This document shows, in pieces, positions 24,990 to 38,315 of a stretch of 64,000 bases of DNA (positions are counted from its first letter, which is position 1; each line of letters starts with the position of its first letter). Origin of the DNA: Parasponia andersonii (Eukaryota > Streptophyta > Magnoliopsida > Rosales > Cannabaceae); contig JXTB01000225.1 in assembly GCA_002914805.1 (NCBI GenBank), positions 504,067 to 568,066 of the forward strand, read 5' to 3'. The notes under the pieces were generated by a model that was given only the letters and a program-made list of their open reading frames with translations, did no database searches and was not told the origin of the DNA. A program made the translations under genes and the position numbers.

Positions 24990-25719
24990 TGTGAAAGATT
25001 TTGAGATAGGGTTCAACTTTGCTCATTTAGCCCATAATTTCGAGCTTTCTAGAAAGTTGGTTTGGTCTCTATTTTTTGGATTATATGGCATATTGAGAAT
25101 TTGGTAATTTTTGAAGATAAAAGATCATCTATATCTTCAACATTTGTTCTTTTACAGCATTTTATTAGAAAGACTGAGTCTCTAGTTTCTGGCTCTATAT
25201 CTAACTCTATGGCTGATCTCTTAATTTTACGAGAGTTTCGGGTCAAAAGTAGGTATCGAAAGACACTAATCATTGTTGAAGTTATATAGAAACCTTCTCC
25301 TCTGTCTTGGGTCAAGGTCAATACTGACAGTCCTGCTAATGACTTACTGGGTCCTTCTGGGTGCTCAAGAGTATTTCGAACTCATAGAAGGTTTGTTCAT
25401 GGATATTTCTTTATTCTATTAGGAATTGATTACGCTTTTAAGGTAAAATTAGTAGCGGCGATTCATGCGATTGATTTTGCATAAAAATATGAATAAAGCG
25501 TTTCTGGGTAGATAGTGATTCAGTCTATGACGTTTTTCTTTTTTTGGCTCATTCTCTTAAAGTTTTTTTTTTCAATTGGAGATCAACTTGGTGTAGAGCA
25601 TTGGGGTACATTGCTAATATAGATTTTGTGGTCACTCATATCTACCACGAGAATAATCGTATAGTTGATTCCTTAGCTTCTCATGCTCCTTCTTTTGTTT
25701 GTCCTTCTTGGTGGTGATC
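24990..25719 (+). pseudogene. LINE (non-LTR retrotransposon) 3' fragment with RNase H domain
   Basis: Conceptual translation, shifting frame several times, gives the C-terminal part of a plant L1-type ORF2. There is a linker typical of the zf-RVT to RNase H region (FWIIWHIENLVIF...NSMADLLILREF), then WVKVNTDSPA..GPSGCSRVFR, the start of the LINE-type RNase H. A Lys/Ala-rich helix (FKVKLVAAIHAIDFA) and a terminal HIYHENNRIVDSLASHAP-like end follow. RNase H of this type normally has D-E-D-D residues; here the first Asp (VNTD) is present. Stops and frameshifts are frequent, and the endonuclease and RT parts are absent, as expected for a 5'-truncated, decayed LINE copy. I could not find target duplications. 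Confidence 0.7.
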
Positions 25720-28520
25720 TGTTCCATATTTTATTTCATCTTTTGTTTACGGTAATTATATTGTGAAAACTAATTATCAATTTTGCTGATTTTATTTATT
25801 TTTCTATTTTTTTATCTTGAAAGGTCAAATTTATGTTTTCTCTCAATTAACGTATTTTTTTTTCTTTTTTAATTTAATTTCTCTGCCTTTATTAAGGTTC
25901 ATCTTTTTTTTTTTTTTCAAAAAAAAAGGTTGTATCTTTATCTCTTGAAGAGATGTAGTCCATTTGATTTTAATTTTATTTTCACCAAGTTTATGGTTTA
26001 TAAACTGACACGTCCCAAAAAATACAAATAAATCAAGAAAAGAGAGAAAGAAAGAAGTAAAATGAAGGTACGAGAAGTGGGTGTTCAGATTATTTATAAA
26101 CTACATAATGGACATGTTTGGTACGGAGCAGGACTAAGCCATGTGTGGCTATAAGTTTTGAAGTACTGATCTCTTTGATCATGTGTATAAGAAAGAATAA
26201 CGTAGATTAGTACTGTTTTACAGTTTACCTAAAATTAAATACCAAATAAAGATGTTTGCTTATTAGTTATTTCTTCTTCACTAAGATGAATATGTTTACC
26301 TGAGTCTATATAAACTAACTTTCCATAAGGTTTTGGGGTTCAAATTTTAATGATAACATATATGTGAGTTATTTTTCTTTATATTTGTAATAAATAATGA
26401 TTACTAGTTAAGTCCACTATTTTTTTAAAAAATAACTTTCCATGTTTAGATTTATGTGGCAAAATGAATAAATACTAGATACCGAATATGGAAGCCTATT
26501 AGTGATTGTAATTAGTTTGTTAATCGTTGTTTATGACGTATTGACCTTAAACGATTGACCTATTGAGTTTGTTAATATATATTTTTTTAATGTTTTACAT
26601 ACTATTTTTAAATAATAATATGTTTCTTCTCCTAAAGGACGCAAGGAATATAGGGTGAAATTAAACATATTGGTCTGTTTTGAAAAATGAATAGAAANCT
26701 GGTCTAGATCACATCATGTTCAGCATGAATAACCAAAATAATAAATATGACACCAAAGGAACCAAAATATTTTCCTGTTAAAAATACTTCAAATTATCGT
26801 AAAATGAATAAACAAATAAAAAATTGGAAGCAGAAAAAAATTTGACGACCGAATTATATTATAAAAACATCTTGGCTGGCTCTGACGCATTGCAGCTTTA
26901 CTGCCTGTGTCTGTAATTGTAAATTCAATCTCTCCCTTGTCCGCTAGCACCCCGTACCGTCCATTTTAACCTTCAGTTTCCTACTTTCAATAGTTGCTTC
27001 ATTATTTTAAAAATTGCTCACTCCGTATCCATAACTTCATAATTACATGCGAGCGCTATTAAATTTTGATCTAATTGCCTAAAAAACATTGAAGGACTGA
27101 GTTCCTGTTTGGAATTATTTTTATTTCTTTAAGTATTAGAAGATGTTTCTACAAAAGATTATGGTCAGTGTTTCCTAGAAAAGATCTTTTAAATAAATGA
27201 AATTCTTTTAATAATTCATCCAAATATTATTAGAAATAATTTTTAAGATTCAAAAGATTTTCAAAATTGTCCCAACTAAGGGTCTACAATCTCCTTGACT
27301 TAGTTATCAACTCTCTTACGACGGCCTAGAGTGTTCGCTAAGCCTATATTGTCTTCTATGAATTCATGATAAAATTTGTCTCATTTGGCATAATTATGCC
27401 TCTCAAGAAGAATTCTCAACTCTATTTGAATTTAAAACTTTACCTTAAAAATGACTAACAAGCTTAATTGGTACCAATTAATCTTAAAAAAAAAAATATA
27501 CCTCTTTTTTTTTAATACTTGAGCTCAAGTGTTACACTCTTTTTTATTATTTTTATTTTATATCTTATTTGACACATGGACTTAATTATGCTTTATAATA
27601 TTGCTAAGAGTTTATATATTAAGTAATTAGAAGGCAAAAGAGTGAAGAAGATAGTGAATTTAACACTTACGAAAAGGGGTTTAATTATTACATGATAATT
27701 GTTATCTTTTGGTGTATAAAATCTTCACTACTTTTTTAGCAAGCAATATATATAATTTAATTGTTATATATAATTTTGTTGTCCCAATTCATAATTCATA
27801 TGTAAGTGAACTCGATGACATAACATATTAAAACTCAAATGAAAGAATATAATTAAAAATTTGATTACATAGTTTTATATTTTGAATAATGTGGTATGTT
27901 TTGTCATTTAATAATATGATATCAATTAATTAAATGGATATAAATATGTAGGATCAATTTGGTATTGTTGGGTTATACGGTAGATGTATTGTATTTTTAT
28001 CTCTGCTTTAGCTGTATTATGAGTAAGAAGTAGCTGTGTAAAAAAAAATTTAAGTGTTTAGTAAATTTTAAAAATATCGTCTAAGTATTTAATAAATTAT
28101 AAATTATATGGATTGTAAAGTAATATTTTAAATAATTTATATTATGAAAATAAAATTAATTTTAAAAAATAACCTCTTCTTAAATTTTATTTAAATTGAC
28201 GATTACAATCAATTTTTGAAATTTATTGACCAAAAACATAAACTTACAAAATGTCTCTTATTTCCGATTTTTTTTTGTTAACCGTTTTTTAAAACTAAAA
28301 CCAACAACCATAATTAAATTGACATAATCATATATAATTACTTGGGCTGAAGTTGGTGTCGTCAGATTTAATTTTTAATACTTTCATGAGTAACTTTTAT
28401 TTTGTTTTGTTTTTTCTCATTCTTTTTTGAATTGGATCAAAATTTATTACGCATAACCTAAAATTAATTCTTTTTAGGGGGCCTAAAATTAAATATTTCA
28501 ATATGATCCTTGTCCACATA
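25720..28520. other. Gene-free upstream region of PSY copy 1
   Basis: AT-rich DNA with no supported gene or RNA. It contains poly-T runs around 25850-25920 and one N at 26698. Distal promoter elements of PSY copy 1 may lie here, but none is conserved with copy 2 except the block at 28521. Confidence 0.5.
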
Positions 28521-28571
28521 TTTCCATGTGTCAGCTGTTGAGAGGAGTGGAGCATATTCCTTGCATTTGGC
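28521..28571 (+). promoter_or_regulatory. Conserved upstream block of PSY copy 1 with CATGTG E-box
   Basis: TTTCCATGTGTCA, then AGAG-AGTGG, ATATTCC and TTTGGC occur in the same order here and upstream of PSY copy 2 (52994-53038), although surrounding sequence has diverged. It lies 362 bp before the ATG. CATGTG (28525-28530) is the PIF-binding E-box; PIF control of PSY through G-box-type sites is known in Arabidopsis. A regulatory role here is inferred from conservation. Confidence 0.5.
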
Positions 28572-28572
28572 A

Positions 28573-28574
<2 letters not shown>

Positions 28575-28606
<32 letters not shown>
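28575..28606. repeat. (CT)n microsatellite upstream of PSY copy 1
   Basis: About 16 CT dinucleotides lie 277-308 bp before the PSY start codon. CT-rich runs are common in plant core promoters and 5' UTRs. It is absent from PSY copy 2. Confidence 0.85.
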
Positions 28607-28607
<1 letters not shown>

Positions 28608-28882
28608 AGTAGGAAGCTCAGTAAATTTGCAACAACAGTAAACCAAAAACAAAGAGAAAAAAGAAAAAAGAAACACCAAATTCGAAAGCACCGGTCATTC
28701 ATTTTTGCCAAACCGAAGAACAACTTCTCTCTAGAGCCATAGAATAGCCTCTCAAGCCTTTTCTGAAAAAAAAAAAAAAAGGAAATAAAAAGGTCAGGAA
28801 GAAAGTGAGGCAATCAAAGTCTACACAACTGGACTTTTGGGATATTAAAAAAAATAGTGAAGAGATTTCGTCTGTTCCTGAA

Positions 28883-31483
28883 ATGTCTGGTGTCCTTTGG
28901 GTACAGGTATGTCTCAAAGAGAACGCCCAGTCTCTGCTCAGTCTGGTCCCCAAAAATGGCGGACCAAGGGGACCCAAAATGTGCTCTAAGCTCGGTTTCT
29001 CAACTGGGTCTTTGGCCTTCTCGAGTACAGTCGCAAACCCAGCAAGATCTTCCGAGGAGAAGGTCTATGAAGTTGTACTGAAACAAGCGGCTCTGGTTAG
29101 AGAACAGAGGAGGCCCAAAGAGAAAGAGAAAGCTCTGGACTTGACTCAGCCCATCGAAACCGATGGAACCACCAGTTGGGATCTCTTGAATGAAGCATAT
29201 GAGCGCTGTGGTGAAGTCTGTGCTGAGTATGCTAAGACATTTTATCTAGGTACCTTTTTTTATTGATTTATCTAATTATTTGACGATAATTAGTAGGTAA
29301 GTTTTTGATATTTGTTTTATAGTTCCCAGGGTCGAAAAGTAGTCTATCATTATGGTTACTTAATTTATCTTCGTATATCAATGTAAATGTTTTAAGACTT
29401 TTAAAAAGGGAATAAGAAAATAAAAACTATGACCTTTTTGCTTTCCTGTTGTATACTTTCGCTATTTCCCAGAGAAAAATATGTTTGGTTGCCGAGAAAA
29501 AGGGGAAATGAGAAGAAAATTTGGAATTGGAGGAAGCATTATAACAATGTCAATATTTTAGGCTTTTTTTTGTCATGGACAAAGATCCAGGATTTAGTTT
29601 GGAAATAAGCCTTATGCTAGTGTAACTAGTTGATAGCTGGCTCATTCTCATTCTATTGCTAATTAATCAGTTGGATTATTCTAATGGAGCTTCTTTTTTC
29701 TTAATTATCAGGTACATTACTCATGACACCGGAACGGCGAAAAGCTGTTTGGGCAATTTATGGTTCGTATGACTCTTTCTACATTGCTTGCCTTTTTAAT
29801 TTTGTCAGTCAGGCTTGTGGTCCACATAGTTTGCCAATATACTAAACTTAATTAACATTGTGTTTATTTAACCTTTTAAGAAATGCATGGTGAACATTAT
29901 CCTTAAATTTCTTGAGTACCTGTGTTTATATTAGTGTTCAACTAAGTTAAGCGCTTAGGGAAAAGAATCTACAACAAATTCTTTGTTGCAATGCTGTGCT
30001 TTAGTTTTGAGTAACCCATGACAATCGGAAAGCATGTTCTTGAACCACCGTATAGCATTCATGAATCTATGCCATATTTTAATGTTTGAACAAATATGAC
30101 GCTATGTCCTTTCAATCTGACGGACATGCTTAAATCAATGCTCCTTAGGCTTGTAAGCTTTCATTATCAATTTTGTCGAAACTCATAATTTTGGCCTTGA
30201 TTTCCTGTCACGAGCCACAACTGAGACAATGATTCATAACCAGAAGTCCCCGTTTTCTTGTTTCTCTTAGATGAGATTAAAGAAACCCAAGAATGCAATA
30301 CGAATAAATTGTTCAAACTTAATGTTGCATCTCATGAGTAGGCTAGTATTGAGCTCCCCATGTTCAGTTACTTGAGTTTGTGGGACGATTTCGAATGATA
30401 ATTGAAAAATGTGTGTTCTCTATGCAGTGTGGTGCAGGAGGACAGATGAGCTCGTTGATGGGCCAAATGCTTTACACATCACACCCAAGGCTCTTGACAG
30501 ATGGGAGAAAAGGTTGACAGATCTTTTTGAAGGTCGCCCATTTGACATGTATGATGCTGCTCTATCTCATACAGTCTCAAGGTACCCTGTTGATATACAG
30601 GTACAAACACATCGTAGGTCATGACAAATCATGATTGCTCCACTTGCATATAGCTAGCTAGAATGTCTCTTTTATTACCAGAGTGAATCAACTTAACATT
30701 TTTTTTCCCCTTCTGACAGCCATTTAGGGACATGATAGAAGGAATGAGGTTAGACTTGAGAAAATCAAGATACAAGAACTTTGATGAACTGTACCTTTAT
30801 TGCTATTATGTTGCTGGGACTGTGGGACTTATGAGTGTCCCAGTAATGGGGATAGCACAAGAATCAAAGGCTTCAACAGAGAGCGTTTACAATGCTGCGT
30901 TGGCTCTTGGGATAGCTAATCAGCTCACTAACATACTCAGAGATGTTGGAGAAGAGTAAATTTCTTATAAATTCTTTTTCTTTAAACTTGATACAACCTG
31001 AAGTTATGAGCATCACATCTATTTATATTGTCACATTTGTTTCGAAATTTTCTATTGGGTGGTTTAACTTTTGGATTTCTAATATTATGACAATATTACA
31101 ACTGACACATTCGAGATGATGATGCTAGTGCTAGAAGAGGAAGAGTGTATCTCCCACAAGATGAACTTGCACGTGCTGGCCTTTCAGATGAAGACATATT
31201 TCGTGGGAAAGTGACGGAAAAGTGGCGGAGTTTCATGAAGGGACAAATAAAGCGAGCTAGAATGTTCTTCGATGAGGCTGAGAAGGGTGTTTCAGAGCTC
31301 AATTCAGCCAGTAGATGGCCAGTGTGGGCATCTTTGTTGCTATATCGACAGATATTGGATGCCATTGAAGCCAATGACTATGACAACTTCACAAAGCGTG
31401 CTTACGTACTAAAGGCAAAAAAATTCCTTTCACTTCCAGTGGCCTATGGCAGAGCGATTGTAGGTCCCTCGAGGTCGGCTTAG
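28883..31483 (+). CDS. PSY: Phytoene synthase, copy 1 (five coding exons, 393 aa)
   Basis: Exons: 28883-29249, 29712-29762, 30428-30600, 30720-30955, 31129-31483 (stop TAG); all introns are GT-AG and phases add up to 394 codons including stop. Phytoene synthase condenses two geranylgeranyl diphosphates to phytoene, the committed step of carotenoid synthesis, in plastids. Residues 1 to about 55 are Ser/Thr-rich with few acidic residues, as in a transit peptide. Catalytic Asp-rich motifs are DELVD (146-150, within RRTDELVDG) and DVGED (272-276, the last Asp split by intron 4). [12 protein letters not shown] lies between them. The start is the first in-frame ATG and aligns with copy 2. Oddities: Leu155 and Gln244 replace the usual Ser (GPNASHIT) and Pro (GIAPESK), both kept in copy 2. 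A copia element begins 177 bp past the stop. Identity is near certain; activity is inferred. Confidence 0.97.
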
Positions 31484-31654
31484 TTGGTTACAATTGGAGA
31501 CTAATTTGTGCATCTTTAGATTCAAATTGTAAATTTCTGCCTTATACTATTGAAGTTAAATGCTCATATAGGCTCTCAAAGTTGAAATGTGTAAATCATA
31601 GGTCAATTTTGTTGAATGAAAAATTATTTTCACTGAAATTATTTTATTGCACAT
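31484..31654 (+). other. 3' UTR region of PSY copy 1
   Basis: Blocks shared with the region after PSY copy 2 (TTGGAGAC.AATTT, AAATTTGTAAATTTCT-like, TATTGAAG, TGTGTAAAT..AGGTC) run to about 31600. This suggests conserved 3' UTR sequence. No single poly-A signal stands out. Confidence 0.5.
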
Positions 31655-31659
31655 ATTCC

Positions 31660-32176
31660 TGTTACTACTCCATGTGTTAACCGTGTAAGCAAAATGCTGT
31701 TTGCACACTATATAAGAAAAGAAAAGAAAAGAAAAAAAAGAAGAAAAAAAAGGTGTACAAACCGCGTATAAGAAGTGCGATATATTAGGAAACCTTGAAA
31801 CCTTGAGAGAAAAATGTATAAAAGTATAATATAAACAAGGTCCTCGTCTTTCATTATTTCTCATCTCAGAGTACGAGAAACACTCAGTATTGTGAGAGTA
31901 AAATTAAGGTGAGTTTACTTTAGAGAGTTAGAAAAAAAATACAATTTTTCTTTTAGATATAATTAGCGTCTGGGATGTGAGCTTTGAGTGTTAAGTATAA
32001 ATACTTGTAAAGGTTTTTTCTCTCCAAATAGTGAAGATCTGCAGTCGTGGATGTAACCACTTTAATGAACCACACTAATTTTGTGCGTGTCCTATTTATT
32101 TATTTCGGTATTATTTTTCGTATTTATTTTATTCCTTCCACTATTGTTTGTTTATTGGGAAGGTTATTCCCTAACA
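31660..32176 (+). repeat. 5' LTR of the copia element
   Basis: The 517-bp LTR starts TGTTACTACTCC and ends CCTAACA, with ATTCC target duplication outside. It matches the 3' LTR along its length. Confidence 0.93.
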
Positions 32177-32199
32177 ATTGGTACCAGAGCTAAGGTTCG

Positions 32200-35100
32200 A
32201 TTTAGTGGGAGCGATGGTCGGAGGTGAAGGATCATGACCCGAAATTGACAAATTTGATGGTACAAACTTCTCATATTAGAGATTGTAGATTAATAATTAT
32301 CTGCATAGTAAAAAATTACATCAGCTCTATCAGGCAAATGATGATTGAGAATTCCTTGATCAACAGATGTTTAGGTGTAATCCGATTGACGTTAACAAAG
32401 AACGTTGCTCATAATGTGGCGGAGGCAAAAACCACAGTAGAGATGATGAGCATCCTGTTAGACATGTATGAGAAATCGTCGACAAACAATAAGGTATATC
32501 TGATACAAAAGTTGTTTCATTTAAAGATAAAAGATTGTACTTCAGTTGCAATACAAATCAATGAGTTCAACACGATAGTTTCTTAGTTGATGTCTGTCGA
32601 AATAATTTCGACGATGAAGTTCGTGCTCTAATTCTTATAGTGTCTGTACTACATAGCTGGGAACCAATGAGGACTGCGGTTAGCTATTTTATAGGCAAAA
32701 NNNNNNNNNNNNNNTGGCGGAAAAAATTCGCAGAATTGATTTGGGTGAAAGTACTTCATCGAGTTCTATCCTAAATCTCGAGAATAAGGGCAAAACCAGA
32801 AAGAAGAATTGTAACCGGAGTCATGGTAGATCTAAGTTAAGGAATGATAGAGATAAGTCCAGATCCAGAAGAAGACTAGAATGCTAGAGTTGTGGAAAGA
32901 CTGACGACATAAAAAAAATTGTAGAGTACCAAGTATTGAAGATAGTAAAAACAATGTGAATGTCGTGAATGATAAGGTATAAGACCCTTTACTAATATAT
33001 GTAGATAATCCAATTGACTCTTGGGTCTTGGACCTTAGAGCTTCGTTCATACTACTGTACACCATGATGTATTAGAGAATTACATTGCTGGTAATCATGG
33101 AAAGATTTATCTAGCCAATGGAGAACCTTTAGATATTATTGGTATAAGTGATACTCGTTTGAAAATGTCAAATAGATCAGTGTAGAAAATCCAAAAAGTA
33201 AGGCATGTACCTAGACTGATATAGAACCTTATATCGATGGGACAACTTGACGAGAAAGGACACAATGTGACCTTTACTAGTGGCTCGTGAAAGGTTAGTA
33301 AAGGAGTCATGGTTGTGGCTCGAGGAAACAAAAATTGAACTCTCTACATAACTTCCAGTTGCAGAGATACTTTGGCGACTATCGACACTGAAGTTAATTC
33401 AAGTCTATGGTACTATAGACTTGGGCATATGAGCAAAAAGGGAATAAAGGTGCTGCTATAAAAAAGAAAGCCACCAAAACTGAAGTCAATTGAGCATGGC
33501 TTATGCGAAAGTTATATCTTTGGTAAGCAGTAAAGGGTGAGCTTTTCGAAAGGCAAAAGAGAACCAAAAGAAGCAAAGTTGGAGTTGGTTCATATAGATA
33601 TATGGGGGCCATCTCATGTGATATCACTTGGAGGCTCAAGATACTATTTGACATTCATTGACGATTCGAACAGAAATGTATGAGCTTATTTTTTCAAAAA
33701 TAAATATGATATTTACGATACCTTTAAGAAATGGAAAGTCATTGTTGAGAATGAGACTAATCTAAAAGTGAAATGCTGGTGGTCTGATAATGGAGAAGAA
33801 TATGATAATGATGATTTCAAGAAATATTGTGCCGTTAATGGGATCAAGTTCAAGAAAACCATTCTAGGGAAACCTCAACAGAATAATGTTGTTGAAAGAA
33901 TGAACAGATTCCTAAATAAACATGTAAGAAGCATGAGATTGCATGTAGGATTGCCAAAGACATTTTGGGCCGATGCAGTTAACACCACTACATATCTTAT
34001 CAACAGAGGGTCGTCAGTACCATTGGATTGTAGAACACCAGAAGAAGTCTGGAACAGTAAATAGGTAAATCTTTCTTTCCAAAAAATATTTGGTTGTCTA
34101 TCTTATGTTTATATAGACCCTACCAATTGAAGTAGACTTGATCTTAAGTCTAAAAAATATTTCTTTATTGGTTATAGTGATACTGAGTTTGGTTATCGTT
34201 TCTAGGATGACCAAAATTGGAAGATCATTAGAAGCAGAGATGTCATATTCAATGAGGAGGTGATGTATAAGGACAGGTTCAGTACCGAAACAAATAGTGC
34301 ATGTCCTGAAGTCAAATAGACTGGGGTAATTCCATTGATCGAGATCTCAGTAGATAAAATGAAAATTAATGATAATGAGAAAGATCAAGAAGATATAGCA
34401 CCAGCAGTAGACCCACAAATCCCAATGGGTGAACTTCAAAGATCTTCTAAAACAATTTAACCTCCTCAGAGATATTTCTCAGCACTGCATTATATCCTAT
34501 TGACTGATAAAGGTGAGCTAGAGACCTATAAAGAAGTAGTGTAGCATGATGAGTCAATCCATTAGGAGTTAGCCATGAAAGATAAGATAGATTCTTTGGT
34601 ATCCAATCAAACATGAGAGTTTGTTGAACTAACGTAAAGGAAGAAGACATTACACAATATGTGGGTGTACCAAATAAAAGAAGAACATGATAGCAATAAA
34701 TGGTACAAAGTAAGGCTTGTTATCAAAGGCTTTCAACAGAAGGAAGGCATCGAATACACTGAGATTTTCTCTCTAGTGGTTAAATTAACCACTATCAAAA
34801 CAGTACTTTGGTTGATGGCTAAAGAAGACTTGCATCTAAAGCAATTAGATATCAAGACGGTATTTCTTCATAGTGATCTGGAAAAAGAAATTTATATGAA
34901 GCAGCCACAAGGTTTTGAAGTACAAGGGAAAGATAAAATAATGTATATACTATAGAAGAGCATATATGACCTAAAACAAACTCTAAGAAAATGGTACAAA
35001 AAGTTCGATGCGTTTATGAGTAACAATGGTTACTTGCAGTGCCAGGCGTATTACTACTGTTATATGAAGAGGTTCGACCATTACTATATTATTCTACTTC

Positions 35101-36000
35101 TATATGTAAATGATATGTTGATTGCTGGAGCTAGTATGGAGGAAATTGATAAACTCAAAAGAGAATTTTCAATGAAGTTTACTGCGAAGGATTTGGAAGC
35201 TGCAAAGTAAATCCTTGGGATGAGGATTTCTAGAGCAAATGGAGTTTTGAAACTATCTCAGGAGGAGTATATGAAAAAAGTACTTAGTAGATTCAACATA
35301 GATGAAACAAAGCCTGTGAATACTCCTCAAGCTAGTCACTGTAAACTGACCAAGGAACATGCACCATTAATTAGGCAAGAATGAGTTTACATAGCCAAGG
35401 TACCTTATTCTTCTTCCATTGGCAGTCTTATGTATGCTATGGTATGTATCAGACTGGATATAGCACATGTAGTGGGAGTTGTAAGTCGATAAATGAGCAA
35501 TCTGAGAAAACAATACTAGTAAGTAGTGAAGTGGATTCTCAGATACTTGAGAATGTATGCCATGGAGATATAGATGGTAGGAAGAATATCATTGGATATA
35601 TGTTTACATTAGATGGTACGACAGTCAGCTGAGTCTCAAAGCTACAAAAGATTATCACTCTATCCACTACTGAAGTAGAGTATGTTGCTGTGACAGAAGC
35701 AAACAAGGAGTTGATCTGGTTGCAGAGCTTCTTATAGGAACTGGGTCAGAATTATGGAAGAACACTTTGTATTATGACAGTTAAAGTACTATTCATTTAA
35801 CGAAGAATCCTATTTTTCATGCTTGGATAAAGCATATACAGGTTCAGTATCACTTCATATGCTCAACTTTGGAAAATAGAATCTTGATACTAAAGAAGAT
35901 TCTAGGAAGTAAGAATCTAGTAGATATGTTAACAAAGACGGTGACCATTGATAAACTGAAGCCATATTCAGCTTTAGTTAGCTTGCAAGTATGAAGAAAA
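32200..36000 (+). pseudogene. Decayed copia gag-pol
   Basis: A gag-like segment lies at about 32224-32590. A zinc-knuckle/pre-integrase region (with LGHMSKKG at about 33420) follows an assembly gap. Integrase lies at about 33580-34063, with the three catalytic positions visible as HIDIWGPS, SDNGEEY and VVERMNR. RT covers about 34650-35230, with the catalytic YVDD box changed to YVND (AAT at 35109-35111). The RNase H end lies at about 35640-35990 (STTEVEYVAV..NKELIWLQ). Integrase and RT segments share one frame broken by several stops; gag is in another frame, so there is at least one shift or the N gap hides it. No functional protein is expected. Confidence 0.88.
32701..32714. other. Assembly gap (14 N)
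   Basis: Fourteen N characters lie inside the copia gag region. True missing length is unknown. Confidence 0.98.
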
Positions 36001-36063
36001 GAGAGATGCTTGCATTGATCAAATGTGAAAATATAATTATAATCAAGTCTTCAAGTGGAAGAT

Positions 36064-38315
36064 TGTAAAACCCCTTATTTTAAGAAAGGGTATTGTGGTC
36101 TTTTGACTCAAAATTTTTCTTTTTCAAAAAAAAAATGGATGAGTCTGGACAGATTTGGGTCGAGATTTGTTTGGACAAAAGTGTGAAGAAAATTTGAAAA
36201 TTGGAGTCAAAGTGTAATTATTCAAGGATGTTTTGGAGAAGATTTTCAGGAAACTAGGTCAAAATGTAAATAACCAAAATAGTGCCCAATTAACTAGAAG
36301 TTGACATGTGGCATTACAGTTCGAAAATTGCCCATAAATCCCTTCATTTTCTCTTTCTTTTTCAATTTAGTCACCAGAGCAAAAACCCAAAACCCGAAAT
36401 CTAGCGAAGCTCCGTTAAGCTATCTCTGGCCTCCGTTGCCCCACGCCACTGACCGGCGGCGATGTTCCCCTGCCGGACAAAGCTTCCACCACTAGAACCA
36501 GTCACATCAGAGCCCGCGATCGCTGAAAAATGGCGAAAAACACTGCTGCTTGTTTTGCTCGCCGGAGCCGATTCTGGCCACTGTTCACCGCGAAACTGGT
36601 CACCGTTGACTCGTCTCTTCACGGGCAATCTAGTGGTAGGTACTTCATTCTCAATTTTCCTCTGTTTTTAGTTTAATTTCATTGGATATTTTTATGTGTA
36701 AATAGTTTTCAAATTGACTTTTCGATCGGACCGTTAGATTTTAAAAGTAATATCACTTTTGGAATCTACGTTGAAAATGATGAAAAATGAGATATATATT
36801 GACTATGTTCTAAAACGGGCCCGAAAAACAAAATCGGACGGCTCAGATTTGCCTCAATTTGCTTGTTGTGGTGCCTGCATTCAAATTTGACAAACTATAT
36901 GTCTAACCTAGGATTTTTGAGTGCTCTGAATTCAGTAGTGAAGTCTGTTTCATAATTTAAAGCTCCGTTTGAAAATTAAGTTTTCAAACTAAGAAACTAA
37001 AGATTTGAAAACGACATCTGCTCTTCCAAACGATACCTTAATGACGCCAAACTTTCTCCATAGCCTTGTAACGCTAGTTGAACGCTCGATTGAGGTAGGG
37101 ATTCGATTACTTGATCTTCAAATTGGTTTAATTTTGATTTTTACATATTTTTGATAAATACAGAATTTCGTGAAATGATTTATAAAAATTATGTTTATCT
37201 CTGTTTTGATCTGATTTGAAATATAAACTGCTTGGGAGGCACGTCACACTATTGGCATATTATATATATACTGTTTGAAATTGTTTTCTGCAGGAAATTG
37301 GATTTTGGGATTTGATCAAAAATGGTTGTAATAATGCCGAAATTCTTAGAAAATTTAATATGATTTGAGGACTAAATATTGTTTGATTAAAGAACACTGC
37401 ATGTATTATTTTGAGATTTTGTGGAAATGCTGTATGGATAATCCTTATTCTGTCATTCATATAACATTTGCATATATTCACACATGTATGATCGGACTTA
37501 CGATGCCCCACATCGAGTGATCAGACGTTGATGCCCCACATTGAGTGATCAGACTTACGATACCCTACATTGGATGATCGGACTTACGACGCCTCTTTAG
37601 GTGGCTGGACTTACGAGTGATCTACTAGGATATCATGATTGCATACATGGTTATATGTTTGCTTTAACAGATATGTACTGATTTTTATGGATGTTTTATA
37701 ATAGTTTGGAATGTTTAAACTATTGGACAATGATTTCCACTTGGGTTTTGTGAACTGTTTAAGTGGACTACTAACCATGCAAGACTTTTAACATGAGTAT
37801 ATTTCTTATATATAAAAAATCTTGAAATCGATTCTCTACTGGGCACTAGCTCACCCCCTTCTTCCCCTTAGGTGGTACTTAGTGTGATTTGGACCAAAAG
37901 AACTAGATTGAGACATTTAAAGAATAACTAGTTTATTTATATTTTGGTAAATTCCTACGAGACTTGTGAAATATTTGAATTTGAGTAGGAATTTGGTTTT
38001 TATTAAACTTTATAAACTAGAATATGAGATTTAGACACGGTTTGTATTACCTATATCTGTATTTGAGTGTGAGATGATTTGTGATGCATGACTATTAAAT
38101 AATTGTTTTAATTATAATTTATGTTCAATGAGTGATGCATAACTGTGTGATTTTATTTTCAATTAAAAATTCTGTGAAGGCCAGTTTTGAAATGTTAGAG
38201 TTCCCGGGGCAAATTTTTGAATTAATTGAGTCAATTTAAAAAAAAATATATTTTTTGGTATTTCTATTTTATGAAATATCCATTCTGTCACTAACCCCGG
38301 CCTTGGGTTGTGATA
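36064..38315 (+). repeat. Solo gypsy-type LTR nested in the copia element
   Basis: The 2,252-bp segment begins TGTAAAACCCC and ends CCTTGGGTTGTGATA, forms typical of gypsy LTR ends apart from CA changed to TA. It is flanked by AAGAT (36059-36063) and GAGAT (38316-38320), a 5-bp duplication with one mismatch. Removing it restores 'AAGTGGAAGAT' directly followed by the copia 3' LTR, the expected polypurine tract/LTR junction. It contains a GC-rich leader-like stretch at about 36400-36630 and 28-29-bp repeats at about 37490-37620. No coding domain is present. Tekay/Del-like origin is a guess. Confidence 0.65.
37490..37625 (+). repeat. 28-29-bp tandem repeats inside the solo LTR
   Basis: Units starting GATCGGACTTACGA or variants begin at 37490, 37519, 37547, 37576 and about 37604. 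The repeated element is 'gatcrgacttacgatgccccacattgagt' with changes (not any one unit exactly). Confidence 0.85.

Noticed and set aside
28805-28882. An in-frame GTG at 28805 could extend PSY copy 1 by 26 codons
   Set aside because: There is no ATG in this stretch, plant translation starts at ATG, and copy 2 aligns from the ATG at 28883/53388.
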